Positions 8,987 to 17,502 of a stretch of 64,000 bases of DNA are shown here, piece by piece (position 1 is the first letter of the stretch; each line of letters starts with the position of its first letter). The stretch is from JAPLDB01 sp038230515. GTDB lineage: Bacteria > Bacteroidota > Bacteroidia > AKYH767-A > 2013-40CM-41-45. A program made the position numbers and the translations under genes. The stretch spans positions 1 through 64,000 of the forward strand of contig JBBRND010000001.1 in the NCBI GenBank assembly GCA_038230515.1. Direction: 5' to 3'. Below the pieces are notes generated by a model, which was not told the origin of the DNA, ran no database searches, and saw only the letters and a list, made by a program, of their open reading frames with translations.

Positions 8987-10927
8987 TTGAACAAGCAATC
9001 CACTATTAACACTGTTACCGCTGCGGGACTACTGGTTACGCTCGGAATTATTTACGGTGATATTGGTACGTCTCCTCTCTATGTAATGAAGGCGATCATT
9101 GGTAAAACTCCAATCAACTCTGACGTGGTGCTTGGCGGAATCTCATGCATCTTTTGGACGCTTACCATTCAAACTACATTCAAGTATGTGATGCTTACAC
9201 TTCGTGCAGATAACAAAGGGGAGGGTGGAATTTTTTCTCTCTATGCTTTGGTGCGAAGAACTAAACGAAAGTGGTTGGTGTGGCCTGCAATTATAGGCGG
9301 CTCTGCATTGCTTGCGGATGGTATTATTACTCCACCTATTTCTGTTGCTTCTGCCATAGAAGGCTTGCGCGTCTATAATGCCAATATACCAACGGTGCCT
9401 ATCGTTATTGGCATATTGACTGCACTGTTTGTCATTCAACAGTTCGGGACGAAGTTCGTGGGGAATTTTTTCGGACCGATGATGCTTATCTGGTTTTCTA
9501 TGATTGGTATTCTTGGTATGGTGGAGATAACAGAATATTCATCGGTTCTGAAGGCGATCAATCCATATTACGCCATTCACCTTATTACAAAATATCCGGG
9601 GGGGTTTTGGTTGCTTGGGGCGGTGTTTCTTTGTACTACGGGTGCCGAGGCATTATACAGCGATCTGGGACATTGCGGAAGACAGAACATCCGCATTACA
9701 TGGGTGTTTGTTAAGACAACGCTGCTTTTGAATTATTTTGGGCAGGGTGCTTATCTTATGAAACATATCGGACAAACGTTGAATGATGAAAGCCCGTTCT
9801 TTGCAATGATGCCTGCATGGTGGGTGATACCGGGAATCGTGATTGCTACTGCTGCTGCCATTGTTGCATCTCAGGCATTGATAAGCGGTTCGTTTACGCT
9901 GATCAATGAGGCAATACGATTAAACTTCTGGCCTAAGGTGCGGGTGGTGTATCCGACTAACTTTCGCGGGCAGTTATATGTGCCTTCTATAAACTGGTTG
10001 CTGATGCTGGGGTGTATAGGCATTACTTTGTTCTTTCAGGAGAGTGACGGAATGCAATCGGCTTACGGGTTGGCGATCATTATTACAATGTTGAGCACTA
10101 CGCTTCTTTTGAGTTTTTATCTATATATGAAACGAGTTTCGATAATATGGATCGGTTTGATGCTCTCCTTGTTTCTTACGGTGGAAATTTCTTTCCTTAT
10201 TGCGAACCTTAGTAAGTTTCCACATGGTGGTTGGCTTACACTGTTGATTGCTTATGGTCTAATATCTCTGATGATGAGCTGGTATGAAGCACGAAAGATC
10301 CGCAACCGATTTGTGGAGTTTGTGAAGTTGAAGGATTATCTGCACTTGATGCGCGATCTTAGTCATGACTTTTCTATTCCGAAATATGCTACCCATCTTG
10401 TTTATCTTACGAGTGCGAACATGCGCGATGAGATTGAGGCAAAGGTGATGTATTCTATTTTACAAAAGCAACCGAAGCGGGCTGATGTGTATTGGTTCGT
10501 GCATGTGGATGTGTTAGATGAACCTTATACGCTGGAATATAAAGTGACGGAGTTGCTAAAGGGGAATATTATCCGTGTGGATTTCCGTATCGGGTTTAGG
10601 GTAGAGCCGCGCATTAATCTTATGTTCCGAAAAGTAGTGGAAGATTTGGTAAAGAATTTTGAAGTGGATATTACCTCCCGCTATGAATCGCTTGGCAGAA
10701 AAAATCTGATTGGTGATTTCCGGTTTGTTGTGATGGAGAAATTCCTTTCATACGAAAATGAGTTGCCATTCAATCAGAAAATAATTATGGATATTTATTT
10801 CTTCTTTAAACATATTTCATTAAGTGAGGAGCGGGCGTTTGGTTTGGATACGAGTTCGGTTACTATTGAGAAAGTGCCGCTCATAGTTGCTCCCCTTGGG
10901 GAGATAAATCTGAAGCGTGTCCGGTAA
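8987..10927 (+). CDS. kup: KUP-family potassium transporter
   Basis: Low-affinity K+ uptake permease of the inner membrane, 646 residues. The N terminus has the family signature GIIYGDIGTSPLYV; about twelve hydrophobic helices run to near residue 440, with conserved DNKGEGGIFSLYAL, GDG-like LADGIITPPISV and GAEALYSDLGH. The C-terminal hydrophilic domain of some 200 residues is cytoplasmic. The start is a TTG at 8987: the next in-frame ATG would cut into the first helix, and a full promoter sits just upstream. It is transcribed divergently from mnmG. Confidence 0.95.
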   Translation: MNKQSTINTVTAAGLLVTLGIIYGDIGTSPLYVMKAIIGKTPINSDVVLGGISCIFWTLTIQTTFKYVMLTLRADNKGEGGIFSLYALVRRTKRKWLVWPAIIGGSALLADGIITPPISVASAIEGLRVYNANIPTVPIVIGILTALFVIQQFGTKFVGNFFGPMMLIWFSMIGILGMVEITEYSSVLKAINPYYAIHLITKYPGGFWLLGAVFLCTTGAEALYSDLGHCGRQNIRITWVFVKTTLLLNYFGQGAYLMKHIGQTLNDESPFFAMMPAWWVIPGIVIATAAAIVASQALISGSFTLINEAIRLNFWPKVRVVYPTNFRGQLYVPSINWLLMLGCIGITLFFQESDGMQSAYGLAIIITMLSTTLLLSFYLYMKRVSIIWIGLMLSLFLTVEISFLIANLSKFPHGGWLTLLIAYGLISLMMSWYEARKIRNRFVEFVKLKDYLHLMRDLSHDFSIPKYATHLVYLTSANMRDEIEAKVMYSILQKQPKRADVYWFVHVDVLDEPYTLEYKVTELLKGNIIRVDFRIGFRVEPRINLMFRKVVEDLVKNFEVDITSRYESLGRKNLIGDFRFVVMEKFLSYENELPFNQKIIMDIYFFFKHISLSEERAFGLDTSSVTIEKVPLIVAPLGEINLKRVR

Positions 10928-10950
10928 AGAGAAGTTAACCAAATACATTA

Positions 10951-11026
10951 ACCACGGAGGCACGGAGACACAGAGAGCAGCCCGTTTTTTTTAATTAACT
11001 TAATCAACATAATTAACCTAATCAAC
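10951..11026. repeat. AT-rich intergenic repeat element 1
   Basis: A run of cacggag/cacggagacacagag leads through GAGCAGCCCG into an AT-rich block with TTAATTAACTTAATC and AATTAACCTAATCAAC, ending directly at the ATG of the thioesterase. The GAGCAGCCCG core and the TTAATTAACTTAAT arms recur near 11.6, 14.9, 30.4 and 33.6 kb. The element therefore forms the whole 5' region of the next gene. Confidence 0.6.
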
Positions 11027-11542
11027 ATGTCTTTGAATCCTAAAAAAGCAAGCGAGTCGTTAACTATAATGACGGAGATTGTGTTGCCGAATGATACCAA
11101 TGCTCTCGGCAACCTGATGGGCGGACGGTTGCTGCACTGGATGGATATATGCAGCGCTATGGCTGCGCAGCGGCATTGTCGGAGGGTAGTGGTTACTGCT
11201 TCTGTAAACAATGTATCGTTCGATCATCCGATAAAGCTGGGGAGCATCCTTACGGTTCAAGCTAAAGTTTCACGTGCTTATACAACATCTATGGAGGTGT
11301 ATATAGATGTGTGGGTGGAGGACCGTGTTACAGGCGAGCGTAAGAAGTGCAATGAAGCTATCTATACTTTTGTGGCGGTTGATCAGCATGGGTCTCCTCT
11401 GCCGGTGCCGGAAGTGATACCTGAAACACCTGAAGAGATAGGGCGCTATGGCGGTGCGCTTCGCAGAAGACAACTTGCGCTTATACTTGCGGGCAAGATG
11501 AAGCCGAGTGAGGCAACAGAGTTGAGGGCGCTGTTTGACTAA
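11027..11542 (+). CDS. Hotdog-fold acyl-CoA thioesterase
   Basis: 171-residue single hotdog-domain thioesterase of the YciA/BFIT type that hydrolyses acyl-CoA to free acid and CoA in the cytoplasm. The diagnostic active-site stretch is PNDTNALGNLMGGRLLHWMD near residues 25-44, with the catalytic Asp in NLMGG..LHWMD helix, followed by the strand VVTASVNNVSFDHPI. The C-terminal 35 residues are a basic helical tail (RRRQLALILAG). Both flanks are AT-rich repeat elements, so its expression signals lie in or beyond a repeat. Chain-length preference cannot be predicted. Confidence 0.9.
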   Translation: MSLNPKKASESLTIMTEIVLPNDTNALGNLMGGRLLHWMDICSAMAAQRHCRRVVVTASVNNVSFDHPIKLGSILTVQAKVSRAYTTSMEVYIDVWVEDRVTGERKKCNEAIYTFVAVDQHGSPLPVPEVIPETPEEIGRYGGALRRRQLALILAGKMKPSEATELRALFD

Positions 11543-11634
11543 AGTTAATTAGGTGAATTATGTTGATTGGTCAATTAAGGAAATCCGGCTGCTCACTTAG
11601 TCAACTAATAAGCCAATTAACCTAATCAACTAAA
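11543..11634. repeat. AT-rich intergenic repeat element 2
   Basis: Arms of the type AGTTAATTAGGTGAATTATG and CCAATTAACCTAATCAAC lie either side of CGGCTGCTC, the reverse complement of the GAGCAGCCCG core seen in elements 1 and 5. It separates the thioesterase from the convergent T9SS cargo gene and marks the left edge of duplicated cassette 1. Confidence 0.6.
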
Positions 11635-11658
11635 CTACTCCTCGCCAAGTCGAGTCCG

Positions 11659-13032
11659 TCATTCAGCGGACTTCATCACTTTTCCTCTCCACACTTTTTC
11701 TTTACTGCTTGCCTGCACGATGTAGATGCCGGGGGGTAGTTGCGAAATATCTATGCTCAACGCCCCACGGTTGAAACCGTGGGCTATGTTAAAACCGCGG
11801 GCTATGTTGGCAACATTCATTACTTCTTCTCCTAACATATTATACACTGCCACGCTTTCTATTTTTGTTTCTCCTGCGCGCAAGGTGAAGAGGGAGGTGG
11901 TAGGGTTGGGGGTGAGGAGAAGATTGGAAACCACTTGAACTTTTTCAACTTCTAAAACATAATTACCAATACTGTCAAATTTAATAACGTTAGCACCAGC
12001 AAAGTAATCCATGTTAGCAAAAATGAATCCCTGATCCGAAGTTTGCTGGATAGAGTTATTACTCCAAATACCGTAAACACTACCTCCAAATCGGACACTC
12101 CATTGTAAGATTCCACTGCTGTCATATTTGATTACTCTTGTATCATTATCGAAGGTGGTGAATGAAAGAATATCAAGAGTAAGAATATATCCACCATCAT
12201 TGCATTGTTGAATGTATGTGGGTTTACTATTCCCATATTCACCCATATAACTACTTGTCCAAAGCGTATCATTGTTAGAATCGAATCTTAATAACCAAGT
12301 ATGCGATGGATCGTCCGGTATTCCTGATTCTAAAGTTCCGGCTATAATATATCCACCATCGCTACATTTATTTATGCAAATTGCAGCCGCACCAAATTCA
12401 GAAGGAAAATAATTTGTCCACAAGGTATCTCCCTGACTATTTGTTTTACAGAGCACGATAGAAAGATCGTAAGTAGAATCTCCAACAAAAATGAATCCGC
12501 TGTCAGAGGTTTCTATAAAAGAAAAATTAGAATAAGAGAGAAACGGATACTTTTTTTTCCAAATCTCATTTCCGGCATTGTCAAACTTGATAAGCGTTGG
12601 AAAGGTGTCGTATGCCGACATCACATAATTATTATCCAATGTTTGTATTGCAATTTGCTCCGAGAAAGATGAGCCAATCGAGGTGTTAACAGATAAGTCT
12701 GTATAATTTCCCATTGTGTCAACAATAAGAATGTATGCTTCTCGCGGATAAGCATCTCCGGTAATCAAGAATTTATTGTTGTTCGCTCTTGTAATTGAAA
12801 TAGCACCTTCGCGTCCGTAGTTCTGACTCCAAACCACGTCCCCGATACTATCAATTTTAGTAATGTTTATCACTCCACTTGTATCACGTCCCGTAAAAAG
12901 ATAACTTCCATTCTGTATTTCTGAAATAGAATTACAGCTGGAGAGATTTTGGTAATCGCGATTAAATAAAATTTGCGCCTGTAAACTCACAGTCGAAAAT
13001 AATCCAAGTAACATCAAGTATATTTTTTTCAT
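11659..13032 (-). CDS. T9SS-secreted beta-propeller-like protein, cassette 1
   Basis: Secreted protein of 457 residues with a Sec signal peptide (MKKIYLMLLGLFSTVSLQA, cleavage before QILF). The middle holds about eight repeats of roughly 45-55 residues with GGYIIAGT/GGYILTL/SGFIFVGDS and WSQNYG/WTNYFP/WKKKYP motifs, typical of the secreted repeat propellers common in Bacteroidota. The C terminus is a type A T9SS sorting domain (TPNPTTS ... PPGIYIVQA). The sorting domain contains NIARGFNIAHGFNRGALSID, encoded by one full and one partial copy of a palindromic repeat. An in-frame ATG at 13065 is rejected because the conserved leader shared with cassette 2 covers that stretch. It follows the GerE-like gene by 45 bases. 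Confidence 0.88.
   Translation of the reverse strand: MKKIYLMLLGLFSTVSLQAQILFNRDYQNLSSCNSISEIQNGSYLFTGRDTSGVINITKIDSIGDVVWSQNYGREGAISITRANNNKFLITGDAYPREAYILIVDTMGNYTDLSVNTSIGSSFSEQIAIQTLDNNYVMSAYDTFPTLIKFDNAGNEIWKKKYPFLSYSNFSFIETSDSGFIFVGDSTYDLSIVLCKTNSQGDTLWTNYFPSEFGAAAICINKCSDGGYIIAGTLESGIPDDPSHTWLLRFDSNNDTLWTSSYMGEYGNSKPTYIQQCNDGGYILTLDILSFTTFDNDTRVIKYDSSGILQWSVRFGGSVYGIWSNNSIQQTSDQGFIFANMDYFAGANVIKFDSIGNYVLEVEKVQVVSNLLLTPNPTTSLFTLRAGETKIESVAVYNMLGEEVMNVANIARGFNIAHGFNRGALSIDISQLPPGIYIVQASSKEKVWRGKVMKSAE
11764..11783. repeat. Palindromic repeat inside the T9SS sorting domain, cassette 1
   Basis: Inverted repeat CCCACGGTT-GA-AACCGTGGG with a further partial copy (AAACCGCGGGCTATGTT) just to its right at 11790-11808. 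It is translated in frame on the minus strand as part of HGFNRGALS. An identical repeat is at 30509-30528. Confidence 0.8.
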
Positions 13033-13070
13033 CTCCCTAAAAAATTTAATCTCCGAAAGATACACAAAAA
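13030..13070 (-). promoter_or_regulatory. Conserved leader/promoter shared by both cassette T9SS genes
   Basis: About 40 bases upstream of the ATG at 13032 are nearly identical to those upstream of 31816. They include, on the minus strand, TGTATCTTTCGGAG with a -7-like TATCTTTC at the same 23-base distance from the start codon in both loci. A common promoter and leader is inferred. Confidence 0.55.
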
Positions 13071-13077
13071 TTTACTA

Positions 13078-13470
13078 CTACTTCCTTTTTTTCAGCTCCA
13101 CTTTTCGCTTGCTGATGTCTGCTAAAATTTTTTGTGTGTCCTTCTTTTCTTTTTCATTCATCTTCTTCAAACACTTTTTCAGATGATGGTCGTTCAGTTC
13201 GGTGATTCCGTTTCTGGGAACGAGCACTTTTAATTCGAAAGCGCGCCTCACAAGTCCTGCCTTGTCGCAGCAGCCAAGCGCGGGATAAATCTCATCAAGG
13301 TAATGATGAATGGTAGGTTCTTCGTAGCCCAGGATAACAGAAATATTTGCCTGGCTTTGCATGAGACAGTACCAATAAATAATCTGTACGTGCAGAATAT
13401 GAAGTTTAAAATTTTTTTCGTGATGGAGAGCATGTATCAGCAAGGTGAATGCGGTGTGATGTAAAGACAT
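13078..13470 (-). CDS. Small GerE/LuxR-like HTH protein, cassette 1
   Basis: 130-residue cytoplasmic protein. The central stretch ANISVILGYEEPTIHHYL ... LGCCDKAGLVRRAFEL resembles the LuxR/GerE helix-turn-helix (LG-x-x-x-x-TI/V plus LG-x-x-x-x-x-LV-x-x-A). An N-terminal helical region and a lysine-rich C-terminal tail (KKMNEKEKKDTQKILADIS) flank it. No receiver or ligand domain is present. The frame is open further upstream to 13785, but that part is the reverse reading of the 21-base repeat array; the ATG at 13470 is the first start after it. The gene lies 45 bases upstream of the T9SS cargo gene and may regulate it. Cassette 2 has a shorter counterpart in the same place. Family assignment is by motif only. 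Confidence 0.65.
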   Translation of the reverse strand: MSLHHTAFTLLIHALHHEKNFKLHILHVQIIYWYCLMQSQANISVILGYEEPTIHHYLDEIYPALGCCDKAGLVRRAFELKVLVPRNGITELNDHHLKKCLKKMNEKEKKDTQKILADISKRKVELKKRK

Positions 13471-13518
13471 GTGTTGTTGGTTTTGAACGGCAAGAAACAA
13501 AATGTATTTTTTTGGAAA

Positions 13519-13536
13519 AAGGGCAGAACTGCCCTT
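13519..13536. repeat. Small inverted repeat upstream of the GerE-like gene
   Basis: AAGGGCA-GAAC-TGCCCTT, a perfect 7-base stem, lies about 50 bases upstream of the GerE-like start codon and between it and the repeat array. It could be an operator or a transcript hairpin. Confidence 0.4.
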
Positions 13537-13595
13537 GACCGCCATTTCGGAGATGTGCTCCTTCGCACCGTAGATCGCAGGCGGTAGCGGATACG

Positions 13596-13826
13596 ATTTC
13601 CGAAATGACGCAGATGATCTCCGAAGTAGCGCGGACGATTTCTGAAATGACGGTGGCGATCTGCGAAACAGCGGAAACGATCTACAAAGTACCGATTGGA
13701 ATCTTCGAAACAGCGCGGGTAATTTCTGAAATGAAAGATTCGATCTTTGGAACAGCGCAGGCGATCTCCGAAGTGACGGACACATACTCCGAAGTAGCGG
13801 AGGACTACTCCGAAATGACGGACAGG
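13596..13826. repeat. 21-bp imperfect tandem repeat array 1 (11 units)
   Basis: Eleven imperfect 21-base units of the type ATCTCCGAAATGACGGACAC, each encoding a heptad such as ISEMTVA, ICETAET or ISEVTDT on the plus strand. Because the period is a multiple of three and stops are absent, the array is open in several frames on both strands, so openness alone does not prove translation. It lies between the GerE-like gene and the 306-residue cassette gene. Confidence 0.85.
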
Positions 13827-13862
13827 CAGTTTATCAGACAGGATGGCAGAAAAAGAATGTAA
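13605..13862 (+). CDS. Possible heptad-repeat small protein, array 1
   Basis: An ATG inside the second half of the first repeat unit opens an 85-codon frame made of ten heptads (consensus I-S-E-x-T-x-x), then DRQFIRQDGRKRM. It ends 111 bases before the next gene on the same strand. Hydrophobic residues recur at the first position, with acid at the third, which would suit a helical coil, but valine, isoleucine and proline content varies. The other two arrays carry equivalent frames. Translation is unproven because the array is open in other frames too. Confidence 0.3.
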   Translation: MTQMISEVARTISEMTVAICETAETIYKVPIGIFETARVISEMKDSIFGTAQAISEVTDTYSEVAEDYSEMTDRQFIRQDGRKRM

Positions 13863-13973
13863 AATTAAAAATGTGAATTGTGAATTAAAAAAATAAAACA
13901 AGCAATATCTAGTATCAAACAATGAGTATCTATTATCAACTTAATACTTTCTAACATCTAATATCAAAATAAA

Positions 13974-14894
13974 ATGGCAAAAAAAACAACACTGCTTTAC
14001 AGCATCACAGATCCTGAAATGTATCAGGAATCTAAAACCAGGCGCAACTCCTTTATAGTTGACAAACCGGCTTTCGTCCTCTTCGATCCAGATTTTGCCG
14101 ATCCGTTTTCGGCTGACTGGCTAACGGCAATTCAGGCGGCAGAAGCGATGCCTTCCAATGAAACGCTGGACGATCAATCCATCCAGCTTACCGAAGACGT
14201 GGAAAAGGAAATGGAAAAGTGCCGCAAAAAATTTCAGGATTCCAAATATTTTATCGAGAAAACTTTTCCCGACCGCCCTTCGCGCTGGGATGAGTTCGGA
14301 TACGATAACTATGAGCAGGCGCGCAAAGTGCAGTTGCGCATGATTCAGTTTATGAAAACATTTTACAGCACGGCAATGAAATTCAAAGTTGATCTAATTG
14401 CCAATGGGTATACGCAGGTGCGCATTGATGAAATAAAAACAATTGGCGATGGGCTTGATGTCAAGAATCAGGCGCAGGAAGATTTTATGATTGCGCTGAA
14501 CGACCAAACCAAATCGCGCTACGATGCAAACAATAAGGCATGGGAAATAATGGTGCGCGTATGCACTGCCGGCAAGCGTATCTTTATTGATAACTATGCA
14601 AGGTATCAGCATTACCTGCTTCCACCGGGGGAAGAAAACCCTCAGGTGCTTAGCATCTCCGGCACCGTTACTGATTCGGCAAACGGAAATCCACTTGAGG
14701 GAGTTTTGGTGAATATCGCTTCACTCGGTATAGATGCAACTACGGATATTAGTGGCAAATACAACTTTGGCGGATTGCCCGATGGCATTTACGCGCTGGA
14801 ATTTTCAGTTGCCAGCTACGTTACAAAAACCGTGAACGCTACTGTAGCCGGTGGAGTAGCAGTGGTGGTGAATGTGCAGATGGTGCATGTTTAG
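13974..14894 (+). CDS. Unknown helical protein with C-terminal carboxypeptidase-regulatory-like domain, cassette 1
   Basis: 306 residues with no signal peptide or membrane segment, so it appears cytoplasmic. Residues 1 to about 215 are predicted mostly helical and unknown to me; conserved with the cassette 2 paralogue are PDFADP..ADWL, DVE.EM..CR.KFQDSKYFIEK.FPD and AGKRIF..N.A.YQ.YLLP. From about 222 a carboxypeptidase D regulatory-like beta-sandwich begins (SISGTVTDSANGNPLEGVLV ... D.SGKYNFGGLPDGIYALEF). That domain is normally extracytoplasmic in Bacteroidota, so its presence without a signal peptide is odd. The C-terminal domain is more alike between the two copies at DNA level than the N-terminal part. 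No function can be assigned. Confidence 0.88.
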   Translation: MAKKTTLLYSITDPEMYQESKTRRNSFIVDKPAFVLFDPDFADPFSADWLTAIQAAEAMPSNETLDDQSIQLTEDVEKEMEKCRKKFQDSKYFIEKTFPDRPSRWDEFGYDNYEQARKVQLRMIQFMKTFYSTAMKFKVDLIANGYTQVRIDEIKTIGDGLDVKNQAQEDFMIALNDQTKSRYDANNKAWEIMVRVCTAGKRIFIDNYARYQHYLLPPGEENPQVLSISGTVTDSANGNPLEGVLVNIASLGIDATTDISGKYNFGGLPDGIYALEFSVASYVTKTVNATVAGGVAVVVNVQMVHV

Positions 14895-14909
14895 AAAATA
14901 GTTGATTAT

Positions 14910-14975
14910 GTTAATTGGTTAATTAAGTTGATTAGGTGAGTAATCGGATTTACTTAATTAACCAATTAACTTTTT
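14910..14975 (+). terminator. AT-rich palindromic element 3, terminator-like
   Basis: A perfect 18-base inverted repeat (GTTAATTGGTTAATTAAG, arms 14910-14927 and 14953-14970) with a 25-base loop, followed by TTTTT. It lies just after the cassette 1 plus-strand gene. Its arms are the consensus of the intergenic repeat family, and the T run suggests it can end transcription rightward. Confidence 0.6.
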
Positions 14976-15014
14976 CTACATAGCTTTACGGAATAAACTT
15001 TAAAACCTATTCCG

Positions 15015-15839
15015 ATGAAAACACTTTTGCTCTTCTTCTATTCTGCATTTTGCATTTTAAGTTTTGCATCAGCGCAAACAAGCAATCCCATTGAAGGCCA
15101 CATCACCAACTGCGGACCTATACCGGCAGTGTGCTACCCTACAACCACAACGGGTGGCTTGGGAGTTGGAATTACTTTTGTCGGGCTCAATCAGATCAGC
15201 AACCCGAGCGGCAACCCACCAATGCTTGAAGACTTTACCTGCACAGACAGCACCTGGCTTGTGCCTGGAGTTGGATACCAGTTTGAAGTACACACGGGAT
15301 TTACTTACGAAGAAACCGTAATAGCATGGATTGATTTCAGCAATGACGGTAGCTTCGATTCTTCTGAAATTGTTTATCGTGATAGTGCATTAGTATTCCT
15401 GCATTTGGGAACCGTTACTGTTCCTACAACTGTTTTGAACTCCTTTACACCCATCCGCATGAGAGTAGGCAGCGAGTATTCGGGCAATACTCCTCCCGAT
15501 GGATGCAACAATCTGACGAGCGGGCAATACGAGGACTACACAATTTATTATGGTGTAGGCATTGGAATAAATGAAACTGAAAAAAATACTTCTGTTGAAA
15601 TTTTCCCGAATCCGTTTCACGATCAGGCAAGCATCAATGCACAATTCATCCCGCAAAATGCGGGACATGATGCGCAATTAAAAATATACAACGCAATGGG
15701 AGCGCTTGTGCGCAGGCAGACAATCACAAATCAAGAATCACAAATCATAAACAGAAACAACTTGCCCGATGGTTTGTATTTTTTTGAACTGACTACCGAT
15801 AACAAACAACTATCAACCGGAAAGTTTGTGATTGAATAA
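15015..15839 (+). CDS. T9SS-secreted GEVED-domain protein
   Basis: 274-residue secreted protein. Signal peptide MKTLLLFFYSAFCILSFASA, then a GEVED-type domain with its hallmarks AWIDFSNDGSFDSSE, V.TTVLNSFTPIRMRVGSEY and the terminal GQYEDYTI (about residues 50-178). A type A T9SS sorting domain follows (VEIFPNPFHDQ ... LPDGLYFFEL ... KFVIE). GEVED domains are accessory beta domains found in Bacteroidota surface proteases and adhesins; here no enzyme is attached. The four cysteines before and inside the domain may pair outside the cell. It stands alone on the plus strand before the convergent ricT gene. Confidence 0.9.
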   Translation: MKTLLLFFYSAFCILSFASAQTSNPIEGHITNCGPIPAVCYPTTTTGGLGVGITFVGLNQISNPSGNPPMLEDFTCTDSTWLVPGVGYQFEVHTGFTYEETVIAWIDFSNDGSFDSSEIVYRDSALVFLHLGTVTVPTTVLNSFTPIRMRVGSEYSGNTPPDGCNNLTSGQYEDYTIYYGVGIGINETEKNTSVEIFPNPFHDQASINAQFIPQNAGHDAQLKIYNAMGALVRRQTITNQESQIINRNNLPDGLYFFELTTDNKQLSTGKFVIE

Positions 15840-15870
15840 CGTGGATTCACTATTCATACCTTAAGTTTCT

Positions 15871-17106
15871 TCACGCTTTCTTCGGTGGTCCTCCGCCTCC
15901 TTTATTTTGTTGCGGTGGTGGTGCTCCCGCATTGGGTTTCGGTCCGCGGTTGTCGCGGTTTCTGTTGCGGTTATTTCTGTTCTTGCTTTTCTTTTTCTTT
16001 TTGAGATGATCGAGGCGGTCTATGCTATCCTGCCCAACCACGTTTTCATAATCCGGAGTATCATCTACAACTACTTCCTGATGTTGCCTGAGCTCAGCGG
16101 GCTTTTCATTTTTCTTATTCATCGCAATAATTTCCTTCACCCGATCAACCGTAAGAGGAACCCAGTTGCCGTCATATCCCGCTTCTGCTTCCGCCTGCCC
16201 CACCTCAGGAGCAAAGGCAAACCACATCATGCGTTTAAAAATATCCGTCTTGCGATGGAATGCTCTGCCGTTCGCAGTTTCTAAAACTGTATTTGTATTC
16301 GGAAAATCTTTCAGCGCATCCATGTATGAATCCAGTTCGTAGTTCAGGCAGCACTTCAGCTTGCCGCATTGCCCCGCCAGCTTTGCAGGATTGAGCGCAA
16401 GGTTCTGATACCGCGCAGCACTGGTAGTTACCGTTCTGAAATCGGTAAGCCATGATGAACAGCACAACTCCCTTCCACACGAACCAATTCCGCCAAGCCG
16501 TCCCGCTTCCTGCCGCAAGCCCACCTGCCGCATTTCTATGCGCGCTTTAAATTCATCAGCAAGCCGTCTGATGAGTTCACGAAAATCCACGCGGTCGTCA
16601 GCGGTGTAATAAAAAGTAACCTTCTTTCCATCGCCCTGCCATTCCACATCGCTCAGTTTCATCTGCAGGTTCATGGATTTAACTATGTCGCGCGTGCGCA
16701 TCATCACCGGCTTTTCTTTGGTGCGCATTTCCTGCCATTTGTCAATCTCGCTCTGCTTCGCCTTGCGGTACAGCGCACGCATGCCGTCATCGGTAACGGG
16801 AATATTTTTCTTGTTTAACTGAAGTCGCACAAGTTCCCCGGTCATAGACACTACGCCCACATCATGCCCCGGAATGCTTTCCACGGCAACCACATCGCCC
16901 TGGTGCAAATGAAAATTTTCTTTGTTGCGGTAAAACTCTTTGCGCGTTCCCTTGAAACGCACTTCCACAATGTCGAAAGGTTTTTGTCCGGCAGGCAGTG
17001 CCATGTCCGTGAGCCAGTCATATACATTCAGCTTGTTGCAGCCACCCGAAGCACATCCGCCCGTGCCGCAACTGCTTTTTCCATCCTTACTTGTTCCGCA
17101 TCCCAT
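15871..17106 (-). CDS. ricT: PSP1-domain regulatory complex protein RicT (YaaT-like)
   Basis: 411-residue cytoplasmic protein. The N terminus is cysteine-rich (MGCGTSKDGKSSCGTGGC, GGCNKL). The PSP1 domain follows, with IVEVRFKGTRKEFY, a DDRVDFRELIRRLADEF segment and the conserved cysteine motifs GGIGSCGRELCCSSWL and QCGKLKCCLNYE. In Bacillus subtilis RicT joins RicA and RicF in an iron-sulfur complex acting on RNA processing; the cysteines here fit cluster binding. The last 45 residues are a lysine/arginine/asparagine then proline/glycine-rich tail. It shares the minus strand with holB, its usual neighbour in other bacteria, but a toxin-antitoxin pair on the opposite strand separates them. 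Confidence 0.88.
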   Translation of the reverse strand: MGCGTSKDGKSSCGTGGCASGGCNKLNVYDWLTDMALPAGQKPFDIVEVRFKGTRKEFYRNKENFHLHQGDVVAVESIPGHDVGVVSMTGELVRLQLNKKNIPVTDDGMRALYRKAKQSEIDKWQEMRTKEKPVMMRTRDIVKSMNLQMKLSDVEWQGDGKKVTFYYTADDRVDFRELIRRLADEFKARIEMRQVGLRQEAGRLGGIGSCGRELCCSSWLTDFRTVTTSAARYQNLALNPAKLAGQCGKLKCCLNYELDSYMDALKDFPNTNTVLETANGRAFHRKTDIFKRMMWFAFAPEVGQAEAEAGYDGNWVPLTVDRVKEIIAMNKKNEKPAELRQHQEVVVDDTPDYENVVGQDSIDRLDHLKKKKKSKNRNNRNRNRDNRGPKPNAGAPPPQQNKGGGGPPKKA

Positions 17107-17172
17107 ACTTCATTTATCTCCTTACAAAAAATATTATTGGTTGATGATGATCTTGATTTTTACAGAGGGAAG

Positions 17173-17180
17173 CAAATGTA
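17173..17180 (-). promoter_or_regulatory. -7 promoter element of ricT
   Basis: Minus-strand TACATTTG fits TAnnTTTG. The start of transcription would be near 17166, giving a leader of about 60 bases that holds AGGAG roughly ten bases before the ATG. No TTG at standard spacing is present. Confidence 0.5.
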
Positions 17181-17252
17181 GTGAATAGAAAAAGATTCGG
17201 GGGATGAATACGTTTTGGTTTTTGATCATGATATTCTTTCGAATAAAAACCC

Positions 17253-17260
17253 TAACTTTG
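17253..17260 (+). promoter_or_regulatory. -7 promoter element of the DUF433/DUF5615 operon
   Basis: TAACTTTG, an exact TAnnTTTG, ends 9 bases before the ATG at 17269, so the message is nearly leaderless. This favours 17269 over the upstream in-frame start at 17215. Confidence 0.6.
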
Positions 17261-17268
17261 TTTCATCA

Positions 17269-17502
17269 ATGGAAGAAAAAATAATTCATACAGACCCTGA
17301 AATTCTCGGAGGCACTCCTGTTTTTTACGGCACAAGAGTTCCGGTAAAAAATCTTTTTGATTATTTGGAAACCGGAGAATCGGTAGAAGATTTTCTGGAG
17401 GACTTTGACGGTGTGAAACGTACTCAGGTTATCAAGGTGCTTGAGATGTCCCAAAAACTTATTGACTCCGCTGCCACATCCGATGAAAATTCTTCTCGAT
17501 GA
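17269..17502 (+). CDS. DUF433-family antitoxin
   Basis: 77 residues. The DUF433 core is complete: ITDPEILGGTPVF-like opening (IHTDPEILGGTPVFYGTRVPV), LFDYLETGESVEDFLEDF and KVLEMSQ. DUF433 proteins are small winged-helix antitoxins of the VapB-like group that pair with DUF5615 PIN-like nucleases. The start at 17269 is chosen because the TAACTTTG promoter element sits just before it and the domain begins at once. The downstream gene overlaps its end by 20 bases, typical of a toxin-antitoxin operon. The pair sits on the plus strand between two minus-strand housekeeping genes. Confidence 0.9.
   Translation: MEEKIIHTDPEILGGTPVFYGTRVPVKNLFDYLETGESVEDFLEDFDGVKRTQVIKVLEMSQKLIDSAATSDENSSR

Noticed and set aside
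10951..11634. AT-rich elements as insertion-sequence ends around the thioesterase
   Set aside because: No transposase frame lies between any pair, and the elements recur at simple gene ends, so terminator or REP-like status is more likely.
13471..13785. Upstream extension of the cassette 1 GerE-like gene (open frame to 13785)
   Set aside because: It is the reverse-strand reading of the 21-base array; a period divisible by three without stops keeps all frames open. The ATG at 13470 lies just before the HTH protein proper.
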